From the NCBI GenBank assembly GCA_040219555.1, contig JAVJSF010000001.1, positions 62,001 to 126,000 of the forward strand: a stretch of DNA of 64,000 bases, given 5' to 3'. A program made the position numbers and the translations under genes. Below the pieces are notes generated by a model. That model was not told the DNA's origin, ran no database searches, and saw only the letters and a list, made by a program, of their open reading frames with translations. Position 1 is the first letter of the stretch; each line of letters opens with the position of its first letter. This stretch comes from JAVJSF01 sp040219555 (GTDB taxonomy: Bacteria > Actinomycetota > Thermoleophilia > Miltoncostaeales > Miltoncostaeaceae). Positions 16,485-25,884 of this stretch are shown piece after piece.

Positions 16485-16555
16485 GATCGCCCCCTTTGCT
16501 CGACTTCAGGGGCAGTATCGCCGCTGAGTGATGGGCGGGCGCGACCCGCCGGACG

Positions 16556-16561
16556 TACCAT
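16556..16561 (+). promoter_or_regulatory. -10-like element before the gene at 16586
   Basis: TACCAT about 24 bases before the chosen GTG start, in the divergent gap with the SDR gene. Confidence 0.3.
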
Positions 16562-16585
16562 GACGGGGGTAGGCCGACGGCGGGG

Positions 16586-17521
16586 GTGCGGGTGCGCGAG
16601 CAGATGGAGCGGGTACTGGGCCACCCGGTGTCGCTCACGCTCGGCCCCAGCGACGACGGCCTGGTGATCGCGGTCTCCCGCTCCGGCGACCCGGCCAGCA
16701 TCCGCGCCGCCTGGGTGGATGCGGGGAGCGGGCGCGTGCTGGCACGGATGGCCACCCCGCCCGGCCGGCCCAGCCGCTACCGGCCGATCGTCGCGGCCGT
16801 CATGTCCATCGACGCGCCCGACCTGCCGCACGAGCGTGCACTCGTCGCGCTGGTGGCGCCCACGGCGTCGGCCATGCGCCCGGTGATGATGGACGACCCC
16901 GCGGCCCCGGCCGTCCCGGTCACCGCCGACGGCCTGGCCGCGACGCGCCTGCCGCGCGACGCCGTGGTGCTGGCGGCCGACGCCCTCGATGACACGGGTG
17001 AGCCCGTGGGGCGGGTGGTGCGCGCCGGCATCAGCGAGATGCGCTACGACGGGGTGTCGGTGGGTGGCCACATGCGGTCCACCCACGGGATGGCCGCCGG
17101 CATCGGCCACGGGCACTGGGCGCGTTCGATGGCCGAGGCGGCGTTCGAGGCCGGGTACGAGCCCGCGCGGGCGCGCTGGATCCCCCCGGGCCTGGCGCCC
17201 GGACCGCCGCGGGTCGAGCCCGACTCGGCCTACCCGGCCGCGCCGCCGGCGCTGATCTCGCGCTGGGAGGCCGCCGACGGGGCGCGGGTCCTCCTGCGCC
17301 AGGCCCCGGCCCCGCTCGCGAGCCCGGATCCCGGGGGCGCGCTGTCGCGTCCGGTGCGTGTGGGGGAGTGGAGTGGCGTGTTGCGCGGCGGAGGCGGGAT
17401 GGTCACCGTGGTGTGGGAGACCGACAGCCGTGCGTTCGGTCTCCAGGTGCGGGGTGTCGTCGATCCCGAGGCCGTCGCCCTCCGGGTGGCCGGCGGCGTC
17501 ACGGTGCCCGCCGAGGGCTGA
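16586..17521 (+). CDS. Hypothetical protein
   Basis: 311 residues, not recognised. It has no signal peptide or membrane helix and only one recurrent feature: the C-terminal 120 residues read like the lipoprotein-localisation-type sensory modules of anti-sigma or DUF4367 proteins. These are GYEPARARWIPPGLAPG, then alternating strands ending W-E-T-D-S and L-R-V-A-G-G-V. The middle contains two GGHMRSTHGMAAG-like glycine/histidine loops. The start is uncertain: GTG 16586 and GTG 16592 are both behind a G-rich stretch. Codon use is consistent with a real gene. I assign no function. Confidence 0.65.
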   Translation: MRVREQMERVLGHPVSLTLGPSDDGLVIAVSRSGDPASIRAAWVDAGSGRVLARMATPPGRPSRYRPIVAAVMSIDAPDLPHERALVALVAPTASAMRPVMMDDPAAPAVPVTADGLAATRLPRDAVVLAADALDDTGEPVGRVVRAGISEMRYDGVSVGGHMRSTHGMAAGIGHGHWARSMAEAAFEAGYEPARARWIPPGLAPGPPRVEPDSAYPAAPPALISRWEAADGARVLLRQAPAPLASPDPGGALSRPVRVGEWSGVLRGGGGMVTVVWETDSRAFGLQVRGVVDPEAVALRVAGGVTVPAEG

Positions 17522-17662
17522 CCCCGTGGGCCGCCGGACACGATGGCGGAGGGGTCTCCACGGTCACGACCGCCGCCATCGTCGGCCCGCTCGCAGCGTG
17601 CGCGCGGTCCGCGAACGGCTGGACGAGCGCGAGCGCTGACCCGCCGCGTCGCGCCGGCGGGC

Positions 17663-17668
17663 TAGGCT
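17663..17668 (+). promoter_or_regulatory. -10 element for aroA operon
   Basis: TAGGCT ends eight bases before the aroA ATG. No ribosome site is visible between them, consistent with a leaderless operon mRNA. Confidence 0.45.
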
Positions 17669-17676
17669 CCCCCGTC

Positions 17677-18993
17677 ATGCCGAGCGTTCATTTCACCCCC
17701 GCCTCCGGGGTGCGGGGCACCCTGCGTGTGCCCTCCGACAAGTCCATCACCCACCGGGCCCTCATGCTCGCGGGCGTCTCCGGGCGCACCGTGCGGGTGT
17801 CCGCGCCGCTGGAGTCGGCCGACACCGGCGCCACGCTGGCCGCCGTGGCGGCGTGCGGGGTGCCTGTCCACGGTGCCCTGGCCGACGGCGAGGTCACCAT
17901 CGAGGGCGCCGGCCTGCGGGGACTCCGGCCCCCGCCCCGGATCGACTGCCTGAACGCCGGCACGCTGATGCGCCTGTTCCCCGGGCTGCTGGTCGGCCAG
18001 CCCGGGGCGCGGACGGTGCTCGACGGCGACGCCTCACTGCGCCGCCGGCCGATGGCGAGGATCGCGCGCCCGCTGGGGGAGATGGGCGCCCGCCTGGAGA
18101 CCTCCGGCGAGGGCACGGCCCCGTTCGCCGTCACCGGCGGGGTGCCGCTGCGCGGTGCGGTCCACCGGCTCGCTGTGGCGAGTGCCCAGGTCAAGAGCGC
18201 GATCCTGCTGGCCGGGCTCTTCGCCCAGGGAGAGACCCGCGTCCACGAGCCCGTGCCCTCCCGCGACCACACCGAGCGCCTGCTGGCCGCCGCCGGCGTG
18301 CCGATGCTGGAACGCGACGACGCCGTGGGCCTCCGCGGCCCGGTGGACTCGCTGGACCTGCCGGACATGCGCGTCCCGGCCGACATGTCGGCCGCCGCCG
18401 CGCACCTGGTGGCCGCGGCCCTGCTGGCCGACCCCGAGGTCCGTTTCACGGAACTCAACCTCAACCCGGGCCGCACGGGCCTTCTGGACGTCCTGGTGCG
18501 GATGGGGGTGCCGGTCCGCATCGAGGCCGGCGAGGACGTGGCCGGCGAGCCGTGTGGCACCGTGGTCGTCGGGCGCGCCCCGCGCCTGCGGGCCACGGAC
18601 GTGGCGCCCGGCGAGGTGCCCGCCATGATCGACGAGCTGCCCCTGGTGGGCCTGCTGGGCGCGATGGCCGACGGCGTCACCACCGTGCGGGGGGCGTCCG
18701 AGTTGCGCGTGAAGGAGAGCGACCGCATCGCCGTCCTCGTGGAGATCCTGACGGCGCTGGGCGTGCGTGCCGAGGAGCACGCCGACGGCTTCAGCGTGCA
18801 CGGCGGCACGGGCGTGCGCGGCGGGAGCGTCGACTCGGGCGGCGACCACCGCTTCGCCATGCTGGGCGCCGTGGCCGGGCTGGTCTCGGCGGAGGGGGTC
18901 ACCGTCGGCGACTTCGGCGCGGTGGCGGTGTCGTACCCGGGTTTCGCGGCCGATCTTGCCGCCCTCTGCGGGGCCCCGGAGGGGGGCGCATGA
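17677..18993 (+). CDS. aroA: EPSP synthase (3-phosphoshikimate 1-carboxyvinyltransferase)
   Basis: A 438-residue enzyme transferring enolpyruvate from phosphoenolpyruvate to shikimate 3-phosphate. The N-terminal PSDKSITHRALML, NAGTLMR, SAQVKSAILLAGLFA, SRDHTERLL and KESDRIAVLVE motifs are all present. At the glyphosate-contact loop the protein reads NAGTLMRLFPG: the Gly is kept, but Ala and Pro of the enterobacterial NAGTAMRP are replaced by Leu. Together with the SRDHTE motif this resembles class II enzymes. It leads an overlapping operon aroA-cmk-plsC-der-gpsA. Confidence 0.95.
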   Translation: MPSVHFTPASGVRGTLRVPSDKSITHRALMLAGVSGRTVRVSAPLESADTGATLAAVAACGVPVHGALADGEVTIEGAGLRGLRPPPRIDCLNAGTLMRLFPGLLVGQPGARTVLDGDASLRRRPMARIARPLGEMGARLETSGEGTAPFAVTGGVPLRGAVHRLAVASAQVKSAILLAGLFAQGETRVHEPVPSRDHTERLLAAAGVPMLERDDAVGLRGPVDSLDLPDMRVPADMSAAAAHLVAAALLADPEVRFTELNLNPGRTGLLDVLVRMGVPVRIEAGEDVAGEPCGTVVVGRAPRLRATDVAPGEVPAMIDELPLVGLLGAMADGVTTVRGASELRVKESDRIAVLVEILTALGVRAEEHADGFSVHGGTGVRGGSVDSGGDHRFAMLGAVAGLVSAEGVTVGDFGAVAVSYPGFAADLAALCGAPEGGA

Positions 18994-19658
18994 TCGTCGT
19001 CATCGACGGCCCGGGCGGCGCCGGCAAGAGCACCGTGGCGCGCCGCGTCGCCGCCGCCCTCGATGCCGGCTACCTGGACACCGGGGCGATGTACCGCGGC
19101 CTGACCCATCTGGCCCTGGAGCGCGGGGTCCCGCCGGACGACGGCGCGGGCCTCGAGGCCCTCCTGGTGGGCGACCCCGTGGCGATCGACCCCCGCCCGG
19201 GCGATGCCTCGGACCGGGTGCTCGCCGCCGGCGAGGACGTCACGCAGGAGATCCGCCATCCCAGGGTGAGCGCGGCCGTCAGCGCCGTGTCCGCCCACGC
19301 CGGGGTGCGCGAGCGGATGGTGGAGGCCCAGCGCCGGATGGCCGCCGAGGGGGACTGGGTCGCCGACGGGCGCGATCTGGGCAGCGTGGTGTGGCCGGAT
19401 GCCGATGTGAAGGTGTTCCTGACCGCCGATGCCGAGGTGCGCGCCCGGCGCCGTCATCAGGAGTTGCGCGCGCGCGGCCTTCCCGACACCATGGAGCAGG
19501 TCCTCGCCGACGTGCGCCGGCGGGATCACCTCGACAGCACGCGCGCGGTGGGCCCCCTGAGGGTGGCCGAAGGGGCGTGCGTCATCGACAGCAGCGACTT
19601 GGGCATCGACGAGGTGGTGGCGGCCGTGGTCGCCCTGGCCCGCGGGCGGTCCTCCTGA
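18990..19658 (+). CDS. cmk: Cytidylate kinase
   Basis: A 222-residue kinase phosphorylating CMP/dCMP. P-loop GPGGAGKST (8-16), YLDTGAMYRGLTH for substrate binding, DGRDLGSVVWPDADVKVFL and the RRRDHLDSTRAVGPL region are diagnostic. It overlaps aroA by four bases (ATGA) and plsC by one base (TGATG), so it is translated within the same unit. Cmk beside aroA and der is a common actinobacterial and firmicute arrangement. Confidence 0.95.
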   Translation: MIVVIDGPGGAGKSTVARRVAAALDAGYLDTGAMYRGLTHLALERGVPPDDGAGLEALLVGDPVAIDPRPGDASDRVLAAGEDVTQEIRHPRVSAAVSAVSAHAGVRERMVEAQRRMAAEGDWVADGRDLGSVVWPDADVKVFLTADAEVRARRRHQELRARGLPDTMEQVLADVRRRDHLDSTRAVGPLRVAEGACVIDSSDLGIDEVVAAVVALARGRSS

Positions 19659-20365
19659 TGGCCCTCGACCTCGACACCGCCCCCCGCATCGGCGCAGGCT
19701 GGTGGCTCTTCGGGCACATCGCATTGGTGCCCCCCGTCCGCGGCGCACTGCGCCTGCGGGCGACGGGGCGTCACCATCTCCCCGCCGAGGGCCCGGTGCT
19801 GATCGTGTGCAATCACATCTCCCAGGCCGACCCGCCGATCATCGGGGTGGCCGCGCTGCCGCGACGCTCGTACTACATGGCCAAGATCGAACTCTTCCGC
19901 ATCCCCGTGCTGCGCCGCATCGTCCGCGGGCTGGGGGCCTTCCCGGTCGACCGGGGCGCCTCGGACCGCCGCGCCCTGCGCCTGGCGCGCGAGATCCTGG
20001 GGCGCGGTGACCAGATGCTGATGTTCCCGGAGGGGACCCGCCGCACCGACGGCGCGCTGCGCCCGGGTCTGCCCGGCGCGGGGACCCTCGGCCTGGTCCC
20101 CGGGGTGACGGTGATCCCCGCCGCCATCTGGGGGAGCCACCGCTTCATGCGCCGAGTGCGCGTGGCGTTCGGCCCGCCGGTGGACCTGTCGGACCTCACC
20201 GACGGCCCCCGCTCGCGTCGCTCGCAGGTGGCGGTGGACCGCATGATGGCCGCGATCGCGGACATGCTCCCGCTGGTGGGCGCTCCGGCTCAGCCGCCGC
20301 CCGGCGTGGCGCCCCAGCCCGAGGGCGCCGGCGGCCCCGACCTTGCCCGTGCCACCGATGGCTGA
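19658..20365 (+). CDS. plsC: 1-acyl-glycerol-3-phosphate acyltransferase (PlsC family)
   Basis: A 235-residue membrane-associated acyltransferase making phosphatidic acid from lysophosphatidate. The catalytic NHISQAD (HX4D type) and the glycerol-phosphate-binding FPEGTRR motifs are intact, with AFPVDRG between them. The C-terminus is Pro/Gly-rich and likely disordered. It sits between cmk and der and shares the operon with gpsA, which makes the glycerol-3-phosphate backbone; plsX at 44433 supplies acyl phosphate for the first acylation. Confidence 0.9.
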   Translation: MALDLDTAPRIGAGWWLFGHIALVPPVRGALRLRATGRHHLPAEGPVLIVCNHISQADPPIIGVAALPRRSYYMAKIELFRIPVLRRIVRGLGAFPVDRGASDRRALRLAREILGRGDQMLMFPEGTRRTDGALRPGLPGAGTLGLVPGVTVIPAAIWGSHRFMRRVRVAFGPPVDLSDLTDGPRSRRSQVAVDRMMAAIADMLPLVGAPAQPPPGVAPQPEGAGGPDLARATDG

Positions 20366-21779
20366 CGCCCCCGACCCGACCGGGGACGCCCCCGAGCGCG
20401 GGCGCTCGGCGGCCCGCCGCGCTCGCGCCCGTGCCCAGGCCGGCCGGCGCCAGGCCTCGGGGAGCACCCTCGCCACCGACCAGCCCGTCGTGGCCATCGT
20501 CGGCTACCCGAACGTCGGCAAGTCGACCCTCTTCAACCGGCTGACGGGCCGGCGCGACGCCGTGGTGGACTCCCAGCCCGGGGTCACCCGCGACCGCCGC
20601 CAGGGCGGATGCGAGTGGAACGGGCGCAGCTTCCAGTTGCTCGACACCGGCGGCATCGACGACGCCGACGAGACCGAGGTCGGCCGGCAGATCGTCGCCC
20701 AGGCCGTGCGTGGGCTGGAGGAGGCGGACCTGATCATGTTCGTGGTGGACGTGCGCACCGCGCCCACCGCGGGCGACCTGGAGGTGGCCGACCGGCTGCG
20801 CCGGGTGGACCGGCCCACGATGGTGGTGGCCAACAAGTGCGACGGGCCCACCGAGGACATGCAGTCGCACGCCCTGCACGCCCTCGGGCTGGGGGATGTC
20901 CACCCGGTGGGCGCCCAGCACGGGCGCGGCATCGGCGACCTGCTGGACGCCGTCGTCGCGGGCCTGCCGGAGGCCCTGCCCGCGGGGGACCGGCCCGAGG
21001 AGCGGATGCCCGCCATCTGCATCCTGGGGCGCCCCAACGTGGGCAAGAGCTCCATCCTCAACGCGCTGCTGGGCGAGGACCGGATGGTGGTGCACGACCG
21101 CCCGGGCACCACCCGGGACCCGGTGGACACCGTCGTGTCTGTGGACGACCGCGAGGTGGTGCTCATCGACACCGCGGGCCTTCGCAAGCGCGGGCGCATG
21201 CAGGAGGACGTCGAGCACTTCAGCCAGATCCGGGCCCTGCAGGCCGCCGAGCGCTCGGACGTCGCCGTGGTTGTGGCCGATGCCACCGAGGGGCTGACCG
21301 AGGCCGATCTGGGCGCCGTCGACCGCGCCGCTCACGCGCACTGCGCCACCCTGCTGGTGATGAACAAGTGGGACCTCGCCCAGCCCGACCTGGACCACAT
21401 CCGGGGCAAGCTGCGCTCCAAGTCCCGTCAGCACCCGGCCATCGAGGTCTGTTCGGCGGACACCGGTGAGGGGCTGCACCGCATCCTCCCCGCGGCGCTG
21501 CGCCTTTACGAGCGCGCCCGCAGTCGCGCCACCACCCGCGAGCTCAACGAGTTGCTGCGCGAGCTTGCCACCGAGCGCCCGGGGCCCCGCAAGGGCCAGC
21601 GCCGGCTGAGCCTGCGCTATCTCGTGCAGACCGCCGAGGCGCCGCCGACCTTCCGCTTGGACGTCAACGACCGCAACCTCATGACCCGCGACTACGGGTT
21701 CTGGCTCGAGAACCGCCTGCGTCAGTACCTGGACATGGAGGGCGTGCCGCTGGTGATCGAGGTGCGTACCCGGTCGTGA
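20358..21779 (+). CDS. der: Ribosome-assembly GTPase Der (EngA)
   Basis: A 473-residue protein with two tandem GTPase domains followed by a KH-like domain, required for 50S subunit maturation. The first domain has GYPNVGKS, DTGG and NKCD; the second has GRPNVGKS, DTAGLRKR and NKWD. An N-terminal extension of about 40 residues is rich in Arg and Ala and may contact RNA. ATG 20358 is preferred to the upstream TTG 20343; it overlaps plsC by eight bases. Confidence 0.95.
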   Translation: MADAPDPTGDAPERGRSAARRARARAQAGRRQASGSTLATDQPVVAIVGYPNVGKSTLFNRLTGRRDAVVDSQPGVTRDRRQGGCEWNGRSFQLLDTGGIDDADETEVGRQIVAQAVRGLEEADLIMFVVDVRTAPTAGDLEVADRLRRVDRPTMVVANKCDGPTEDMQSHALHALGLGDVHPVGAQHGRGIGDLLDAVVAGLPEALPAGDRPEERMPAICILGRPNVGKSSILNALLGEDRMVVHDRPGTTRDPVDTVVSVDDREVVLIDTAGLRKRGRMQEDVEHFSQIRALQAAERSDVAVVVADATEGLTEADLGAVDRAAHAHCATLLVMNKWDLAQPDLDHIRGKLRSKSRQHPAIEVCSADTGEGLHRILPAALRLYERARSRATTRELNELLRELATERPGPRKGQRRLSLRYLVQTAEAPPTFRLDVNDRNLMTRDYGFWLENRLRQYLDMEGVPLVIEVRTRS

Positions 21780-22777
21780 GCGCGCCGAGGACCGCTGTCA
21801 TCGGCGCCGGCTCGTGGGGTACGGCGGTCGCCGCGCTCGCCCACGCCGCCGGCGCCGACGTGCGCCTGGTGTGCCGCCGCCCGGAGCAGGCGGAGGCCAT
21901 CCGGGCCACCGGCCGCAACTCGCCCTATCTGGGCGACGCCGCCGTCGACCCGGCCATCGCCCTGACCCATCTGGACGACCCGGGGGCACTCGACGGCGCG
22001 GACCTGGTGGCGATGGCCATCCCCAGCCGCGCCGTCCGTGAGGTCGCCGCCCGCGTGGCGCACCTGCTGCCGCGCGGCGCCGGCGTGCTGTCGCTCACGA
22101 AGGGGCTCGATCCGCACTCGGGCGGGCGCATGTCGCAGACCTGGGGAGCGCTCCTGCCCGGGGGAACCCCCTTCGCGGTGATGTCGGGACCCAACCACGC
22201 CGAGGAGATCGCGGCGCGCCAGCCGGCGGCGGCGGTGGTGGCCGGCGACCCGGACCTGTGCCTGGCCGTCCAGGCTGCGTTCAGTGGTCCGCGCTTCCGC
22301 CTGTACCCGAACGACGACCTGGTGGGCGTCGAGCTGTGTGCCGCCGCGAAGAACGTCATCGCGGTGGCGGCGGGCATGTCGGACGGGGTCGGGTTCGGGG
22401 ACAACTGCAAGGCGACCCTGATCACCCGCGGGCTGGCCGAGATGAGCCGCCTGGGGCTCGCCTGCGGGGCGGGGGAGGCGACCTTCCGCGGCCTCGCCGG
22501 CATGGGAGACCTGGTGGCCACCTGCACGAGCCGCCACAGCCGCAACCGCCGGGCCGGCGAGATGATCGCCGCCGGAGCGCACGTCGATCGGGTGGAGGTG
22601 GAGCTGGGGCAGGTGGCCGAGGGGCTCTGGACCGTCCGCCACCTGCTGGGCCTCGCGCGCTCGGTGCGGGTCGAGCTGCCGATCAGTGCCGAGGTGGAGG
22701 CGGTGGCCTACGGCGGCCGCCCCGTGCTGCGCAGCATGGAGGCCCTCATGACGCGCGCGCCCGCCGCCGAGGAGTGA
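21776..22777 (+). CDS. gpsA: Glycerol-3-phosphate dehydrogenase [NAD(P)+]
   Basis: A 333-residue cytosolic enzyme reducing dihydroxyacetone phosphate to sn-glycerol 3-phosphate for phospholipid synthesis. NAD-binding GAGSWGTA (10-17), SLTKGLD, SGPNHAEEIA, the catalytic Lys in CAAAKNVIAVAAG, and AGMGDLVATCTSRHSRNR are present. The GTG start overlaps the der stop in GTGA. It closes the aroA-cmk-plsC-der operon. The following 150 bases hold no gene; I see a weak TACGGT at 22882 that may serve the next gene. Confidence 0.95.
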   Translation: MSAPRTAVIGAGSWGTAVAALAHAAGADVRLVCRRPEQAEAIRATGRNSPYLGDAAVDPAIALTHLDDPGALDGADLVAMAIPSRAVREVAARVAHLLPRGAGVLSLTKGLDPHSGGRMSQTWGALLPGGTPFAVMSGPNHAEEIAARQPAAAVVAGDPDLCLAVQAAFSGPRFRLYPNDDLVGVELCAAAKNVIAVAAGMSDGVGFGDNCKATLITRGLAEMSRLGLACGAGEATFRGLAGMGDLVATCTSRHSRNRRAGEMIAAGAHVDRVEVELGQVAEGLWTVRHLLGLARSVRVELPISAEVEAVAYGGRPVLRSMEALMTRAPAAEE

Positions 22778-22927
22778 TGCCGGGGTGTCCGCGTGCGGAT
22801 CGTCACGGTCCCGGGCGGCATCCGCGCGACGCTGTTGATCGTGCCTTTACCCGGGACGGCGGACGGGCAGAGCCCCGTTGCTACGGTGATCCCGTGTCCC
22901 GTGCAATGACGATGGAGGTTGTCCCGG

Positions 22928-24595
22928 ATGATCGCCAGGCCTGAGGGTTCCCGTCGCCGCGCGCGCATCGCGTCGGTGGCAGTGCTGGCCGCCGGCGCGC
23001 TGGCGGTGGCGGGGTGTGGGGGCGACGAGTCGTCCGGCGACGCGCCGGAGGGCATCGCGGGGTATGTGCCGGCGGGCAGCCCCATGTACTACGAGATCAC
23101 CGCCGAGGTCTCCGGTCCGCAGTGGGAGACGGTGCGCGCCCTCGGGTCGCAGTTCCCCGGGTATCCCGAGCTGCTGGAGGAGCTGCGCGCCGAGTTGGCC
23201 GACGAGGGTCTCGACTTCGATCGCGACCTGCGCCCGCTGCTCGGCGAGCGCGCCGCCGTCGCTCTCACCAGCATCGAGGCCGGCGGGTCGAGGGAGCAGA
23301 TCGAGGACGGCGACGCCGTCACGGCGGTGCGCGACGGCAGCGACCTCCTGGGTCTGCTCGACCTCGCCGAGGGCGTGCGGCCGGATGTCGAGGCGCTGAT
23401 CACCCGCACCGGCGGCACTGCCGACGGCGAGCACGCCGGTGCGTCGCTGTTCGCGTCCCCCGACGCCCCGGATGACACGACGTCCATCGCGGTCGGCGAC
23501 GACGTCCTGCTGATCGCCGACACGCGCGACGACGTCGTGGCCGCGCTGGATGTCGCCGAGGCCGGCGGGGAGGCCTCCCTGGCCGCCGCACCGGCCTTCA
23601 CCGAGTCGCTGGGCAAGCTGCCCCAGGACGTCTTCGGCAAGGCCTACATCGACCTGGGCACGCTGGCCACGGCCGGCGGCGATGTCGTCGGCGACGACAT
23701 CCCGGTGGGGCTGCTGAGCGACCTCGAGGACGGCACGGTCGGTGCGGCGATGATCGCCGAGCCCGAGGGCGTCCGCATCAAGGGCGTCGTCTCCGGCGTC
23801 GACACGATCAGCCGCTTCACCAGCTTCGCCCCGTCGCTGGTCGACCAGGTGCCGGCCGACGCGATCCTGTTCGGCGAGGTGGCCGACGTCACCTCGGTCA
23901 TCCGGGGCGAGATCGACACCCTCCGCGCGGAGGCCGACCCGGAGATCCTCGAGCAGGTCGACGCGTTCGCCGGCACCCTGCCCGAGTTCCTCGGGGTGAC
24001 CATCGACGACCTCGCCGCGCTCGGCGAGGGACGGCAGGGACTGGTGGTCCTGCCCGGCCCGGAGCTCCCGGGCGTCGTCCTCATGTCGCAGGTCGCCGAC
24101 GGCGCCCGCGCCGGCGCCACCCTCGACTCCATCCGCACGGCCACCCCGTCCCTGATCTCTGCCGCCGCCGGGTTCAGCGGCGCCACCCAGCCGGATCTCC
24201 AGGATGCGCTCGAGTGGCGCCCCGTGGAGCTCCCGGGCGACGTGCGGGGCTGGGCGCTCGCGCTCGACGACGAGCTGGGCGTGGTCTACGCGGTCCGCGA
24301 CGACCTGGTGCTCCTGGGCAGCAGCACCGCCGCGCTCGCCGCCGTGCTGGAGCCCGAGGAGCCGCTCTCGGCCGACCCCGAGTTCATGAGCGCCACCCAG
24401 GGGATCCCCGAGTCGGTCACCAGCCTGTCGTGGCTCGACTTCACGGGCGCCGTGCAGCTGGCCGATGGCCTGGGGGCCTTCGAGGACGCCCCGGCCGAAA
24501 GCCGCGCCAACCTGGAGCCCCTGCGCAGCATGGCCTACTGGGACACCGGCGGCGACGAGCCCACCTTCGAGGCGTTCCTGCGCATCGGGGAGTGA
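22928..24595 (+). CDS. DUF3352-type lipoprotein
   Basis: A 555-residue predicted lipoprotein. The N-terminus is basic (Arg4 to Arg13), then hydrophobic, ending in lipobox A-V-A-G-C with the acylated Cys at residue 30. The mature part is acidic and Ala/Asp/Glu-rich, with the DUF3352 layout: YVPAGSPMYYEITAEV near its start, repeated FGKAYIDLGTLA-like strands and D-D-V-L-L-I-A-D. Function of the family is unknown. ATG 22928 is chosen over TTG 22919 because GGAGG (22914-22918) is correctly spaced for it. It lies alone between two hairpin-bounded units. Confidence 0.8.
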   Translation: MIARPEGSRRRARIASVAVLAAGALAVAGCGGDESSGDAPEGIAGYVPAGSPMYYEITAEVSGPQWETVRALGSQFPGYPELLEELRAELADEGLDFDRDLRPLLGERAAVALTSIEAGGSREQIEDGDAVTAVRDGSDLLGLLDLAEGVRPDVEALITRTGGTADGEHAGASLFASPDAPDDTTSIAVGDDVLLIADTRDDVVAALDVAEAGGEASLAAAPAFTESLGKLPQDVFGKAYIDLGTLATAGGDVVGDDIPVGLLSDLEDGTVGAAMIAEPEGVRIKGVVSGVDTISRFTSFAPSLVDQVPADAILFGEVADVTSVIRGEIDTLRAEADPEILEQVDAFAGTLPEFLGVTIDDLAALGEGRQGLVVLPGPELPGVVLMSQVADGARAGATLDSIRTATPSLISAAAGFSGATQPDLQDALEWRPVELPGDVRGWALALDDELGVVYAVRDDLVLLGSSTAALAAVLEPEEPLSADPEFMSATQGIPESVTSLSWLDFTGAVQLADGLGAFEDAPAESRANLEPLRSMAYWDTGGDEPTFEAFLRIGE

Positions 24596-24604
24596 GCGGG
24601 GTCG

Positions 24605-24639
24605 CCCCTCCCCGCGTCGTCCGGCGGCGCGGGGAGGGG
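24605..24639 (+). terminator. Perfect 12-bp terminator hairpin before metK
   Basis: CCCCTCCCCGCG (24605-24616) pairs exactly with CGCGGGGAGGGG (24628-24639) across an 11-base loop, nine bases after the lipoprotein stop. There is no T tract. Confidence 0.65.
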
Positions 24640-24657
24640 TCGCGTCCGGGGGTCCTG

Positions 24658-24663
24658 TAGGGT
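24658..24663 (+). promoter_or_regulatory. -10 element for metK
   Basis: TAGGGT, implying a transcription start near 24670 and a leader of about 29 bases that contains the ribosome site AAGGAG (24682-24687). The leader is too short for a SAM riboswitch. Confidence 0.4.
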
Positions 24664-24698
24664 CCCTCGGTCCGCAAGCTGAAGGAGCTTCCTCGCCC

Positions 24699-25871
24699 AT
24701 GGCCCAGTATTTGTTCACGTCCGAGTCGGTGACCGAGGGTCACCCCGACAAGATCGCCGATCAGATCTCGGACGGCGTGCTCGACGCCGTCCTCTCCAAG
24801 GACCCCGCCGGTCGCGTCGCATGTGAGACGCTGATCACGACCGGGCAGGTGATGGTCGCCGGTGAGATCTCCACCTCGGCTCACGTGGACGTCGCCTCCA
24901 TCGTGCGCAAGACCGTCGGCGGGATCGGCTACGACCGCGCCAAGTACGGCTTCGACGCAGAGACCTGCGGTGTCTCGGTCGCCCTCGACGAGCAGAGCGT
25001 CGACATCGCCGCCGGTGTCGACGCGGCACTCGAGAGGCGCGAGGGCGAGGAGGACGACCCCTACAACCTCCAGGGAGCGGGCGACCAGGGCCTGATGTTC
25101 GGCTACGCGTCGGACGAGACGGCCGAGCTGATGCCCCTGCCGATCATGCTCGCCCACCGGCTGGCCGAGCAGCTGGCCTCCAAGCGCCGCAGCGACCTCC
25201 CGTGGCTGCGCCCGGACGGCAAGGCGCAGGTCACCGTCCGCTACGAGGACGAGCGGCCCGTGGCCGTGGAGTCGGTGGTCCTCTCCACCCAGCACGCTCC
25301 GGAGATCGGCGGCACCGAGCTGCGCGAGCTCATCATCGAGCACGTCGCCAAGCCGGTGCTCGAGCGCTTCGGTTTCTGGCACGACGGCATCACCTTCTAC
25401 ATCAACCCGACCGGGATCTTCGTGGTGGGTGGCCCGCTGGGCGACTGTGGCCTGACCGGCCGCAAGATCATCGTCGACACCTACGGCGGCATGGCCCGCC
25501 ACGGCGGCGGCGCCTTCAGCGGCAAGGACCCGTCGAAGGTCGACCGCTCGGCCGCGTACGCGGCGCGCTGGGTGGCCAAGAACGTCGTCGCCGCCGGGTT
25601 CGCCTCGCGCTGCGAGCTCCAGGTGGCATACGCCATCGGCGTCGCGAAGCCGGTGTCGATCTCCGTGCAGACCTACGGCACCGAGACCCGCAGCCCCGAG
25701 GACATCCAGCGCTGGGTCGTCGACAACTTCGACCTGCGCCCGGGCGCCATCGTGGAGTCGCTGGACCTGCGCCGGCCGATCTACCAGAAGACCGCGGCCT
25801 ACGGCCACTTCGGCCGCGAGGACCCGGACTTCACCTGGGAGGACGCGAGCATCGGCAAGGCCGCACGCTGA
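24699..25871 (+). CDS. metK: S-adenosylmethionine synthetase
   Basis: A 390-residue enzyme making SAM from methionine and ATP. It starts with the classic FTSESVTEGHPDKIADQISD, and shows GAGDQGLMFGYA (the GAGDQG signature), GGPLGDCGLTGRKIIVDTYGG, GGGAFSGKDPSKVDRSAAY, and YAIGVAKPVS. Length and motif order are normal. AAGGAG precedes the ATG. It is followed 13 bases later by priA and probably co-transcribed with it. SAM is used by the methyltransferases RsmB, RsmD and TrmD encoded further on. Confidence 0.97.
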   Translation: MAQYLFTSESVTEGHPDKIADQISDGVLDAVLSKDPAGRVACETLITTGQVMVAGEISTSAHVDVASIVRKTVGGIGYDRAKYGFDAETCGVSVALDEQSVDIAAGVDAALERREGEEDDPYNLQGAGDQGLMFGYASDETAELMPLPIMLAHRLAEQLASKRRSDLPWLRPDGKAQVTVRYEDERPVAVESVVLSTQHAPEIGGTELRELIIEHVAKPVLERFGFWHDGITFYINPTGIFVVGGPLGDCGLTGRKIIVDTYGGMARHGGGAFSGKDPSKVDRSAAYAARWVAKNVVAAGFASRCELQVAYAIGVAKPVSISVQTYGTETRSPEDIQRWVVDNFDLRPGAIVESLDLRRPIYQKTAAYGHFGREDPDFTWEDASIGKAAR

Positions 25872-25884
25872 GCGTGCGCAGGGG

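Noticed and set aside
17522..17676. Short gene in the gap before aroA
   Set aside because: ATG 17543 opens a frame without a nearby stop that runs into aroA out of frame; no ribosome site or sensible peptide. Only the aroA promoter is supported there.
22778..22927. Small gene or RNA after gpsA
   Set aside because: No supported start with ribosome site and no stable structure; only a weak -10-like TACGGT was seen.
24596..24698. SAM riboswitch before metK
   Set aside because: The gap is filled by a perfect terminator hairpin and a -10 hexamer; only about 29 bases remain for a leader.
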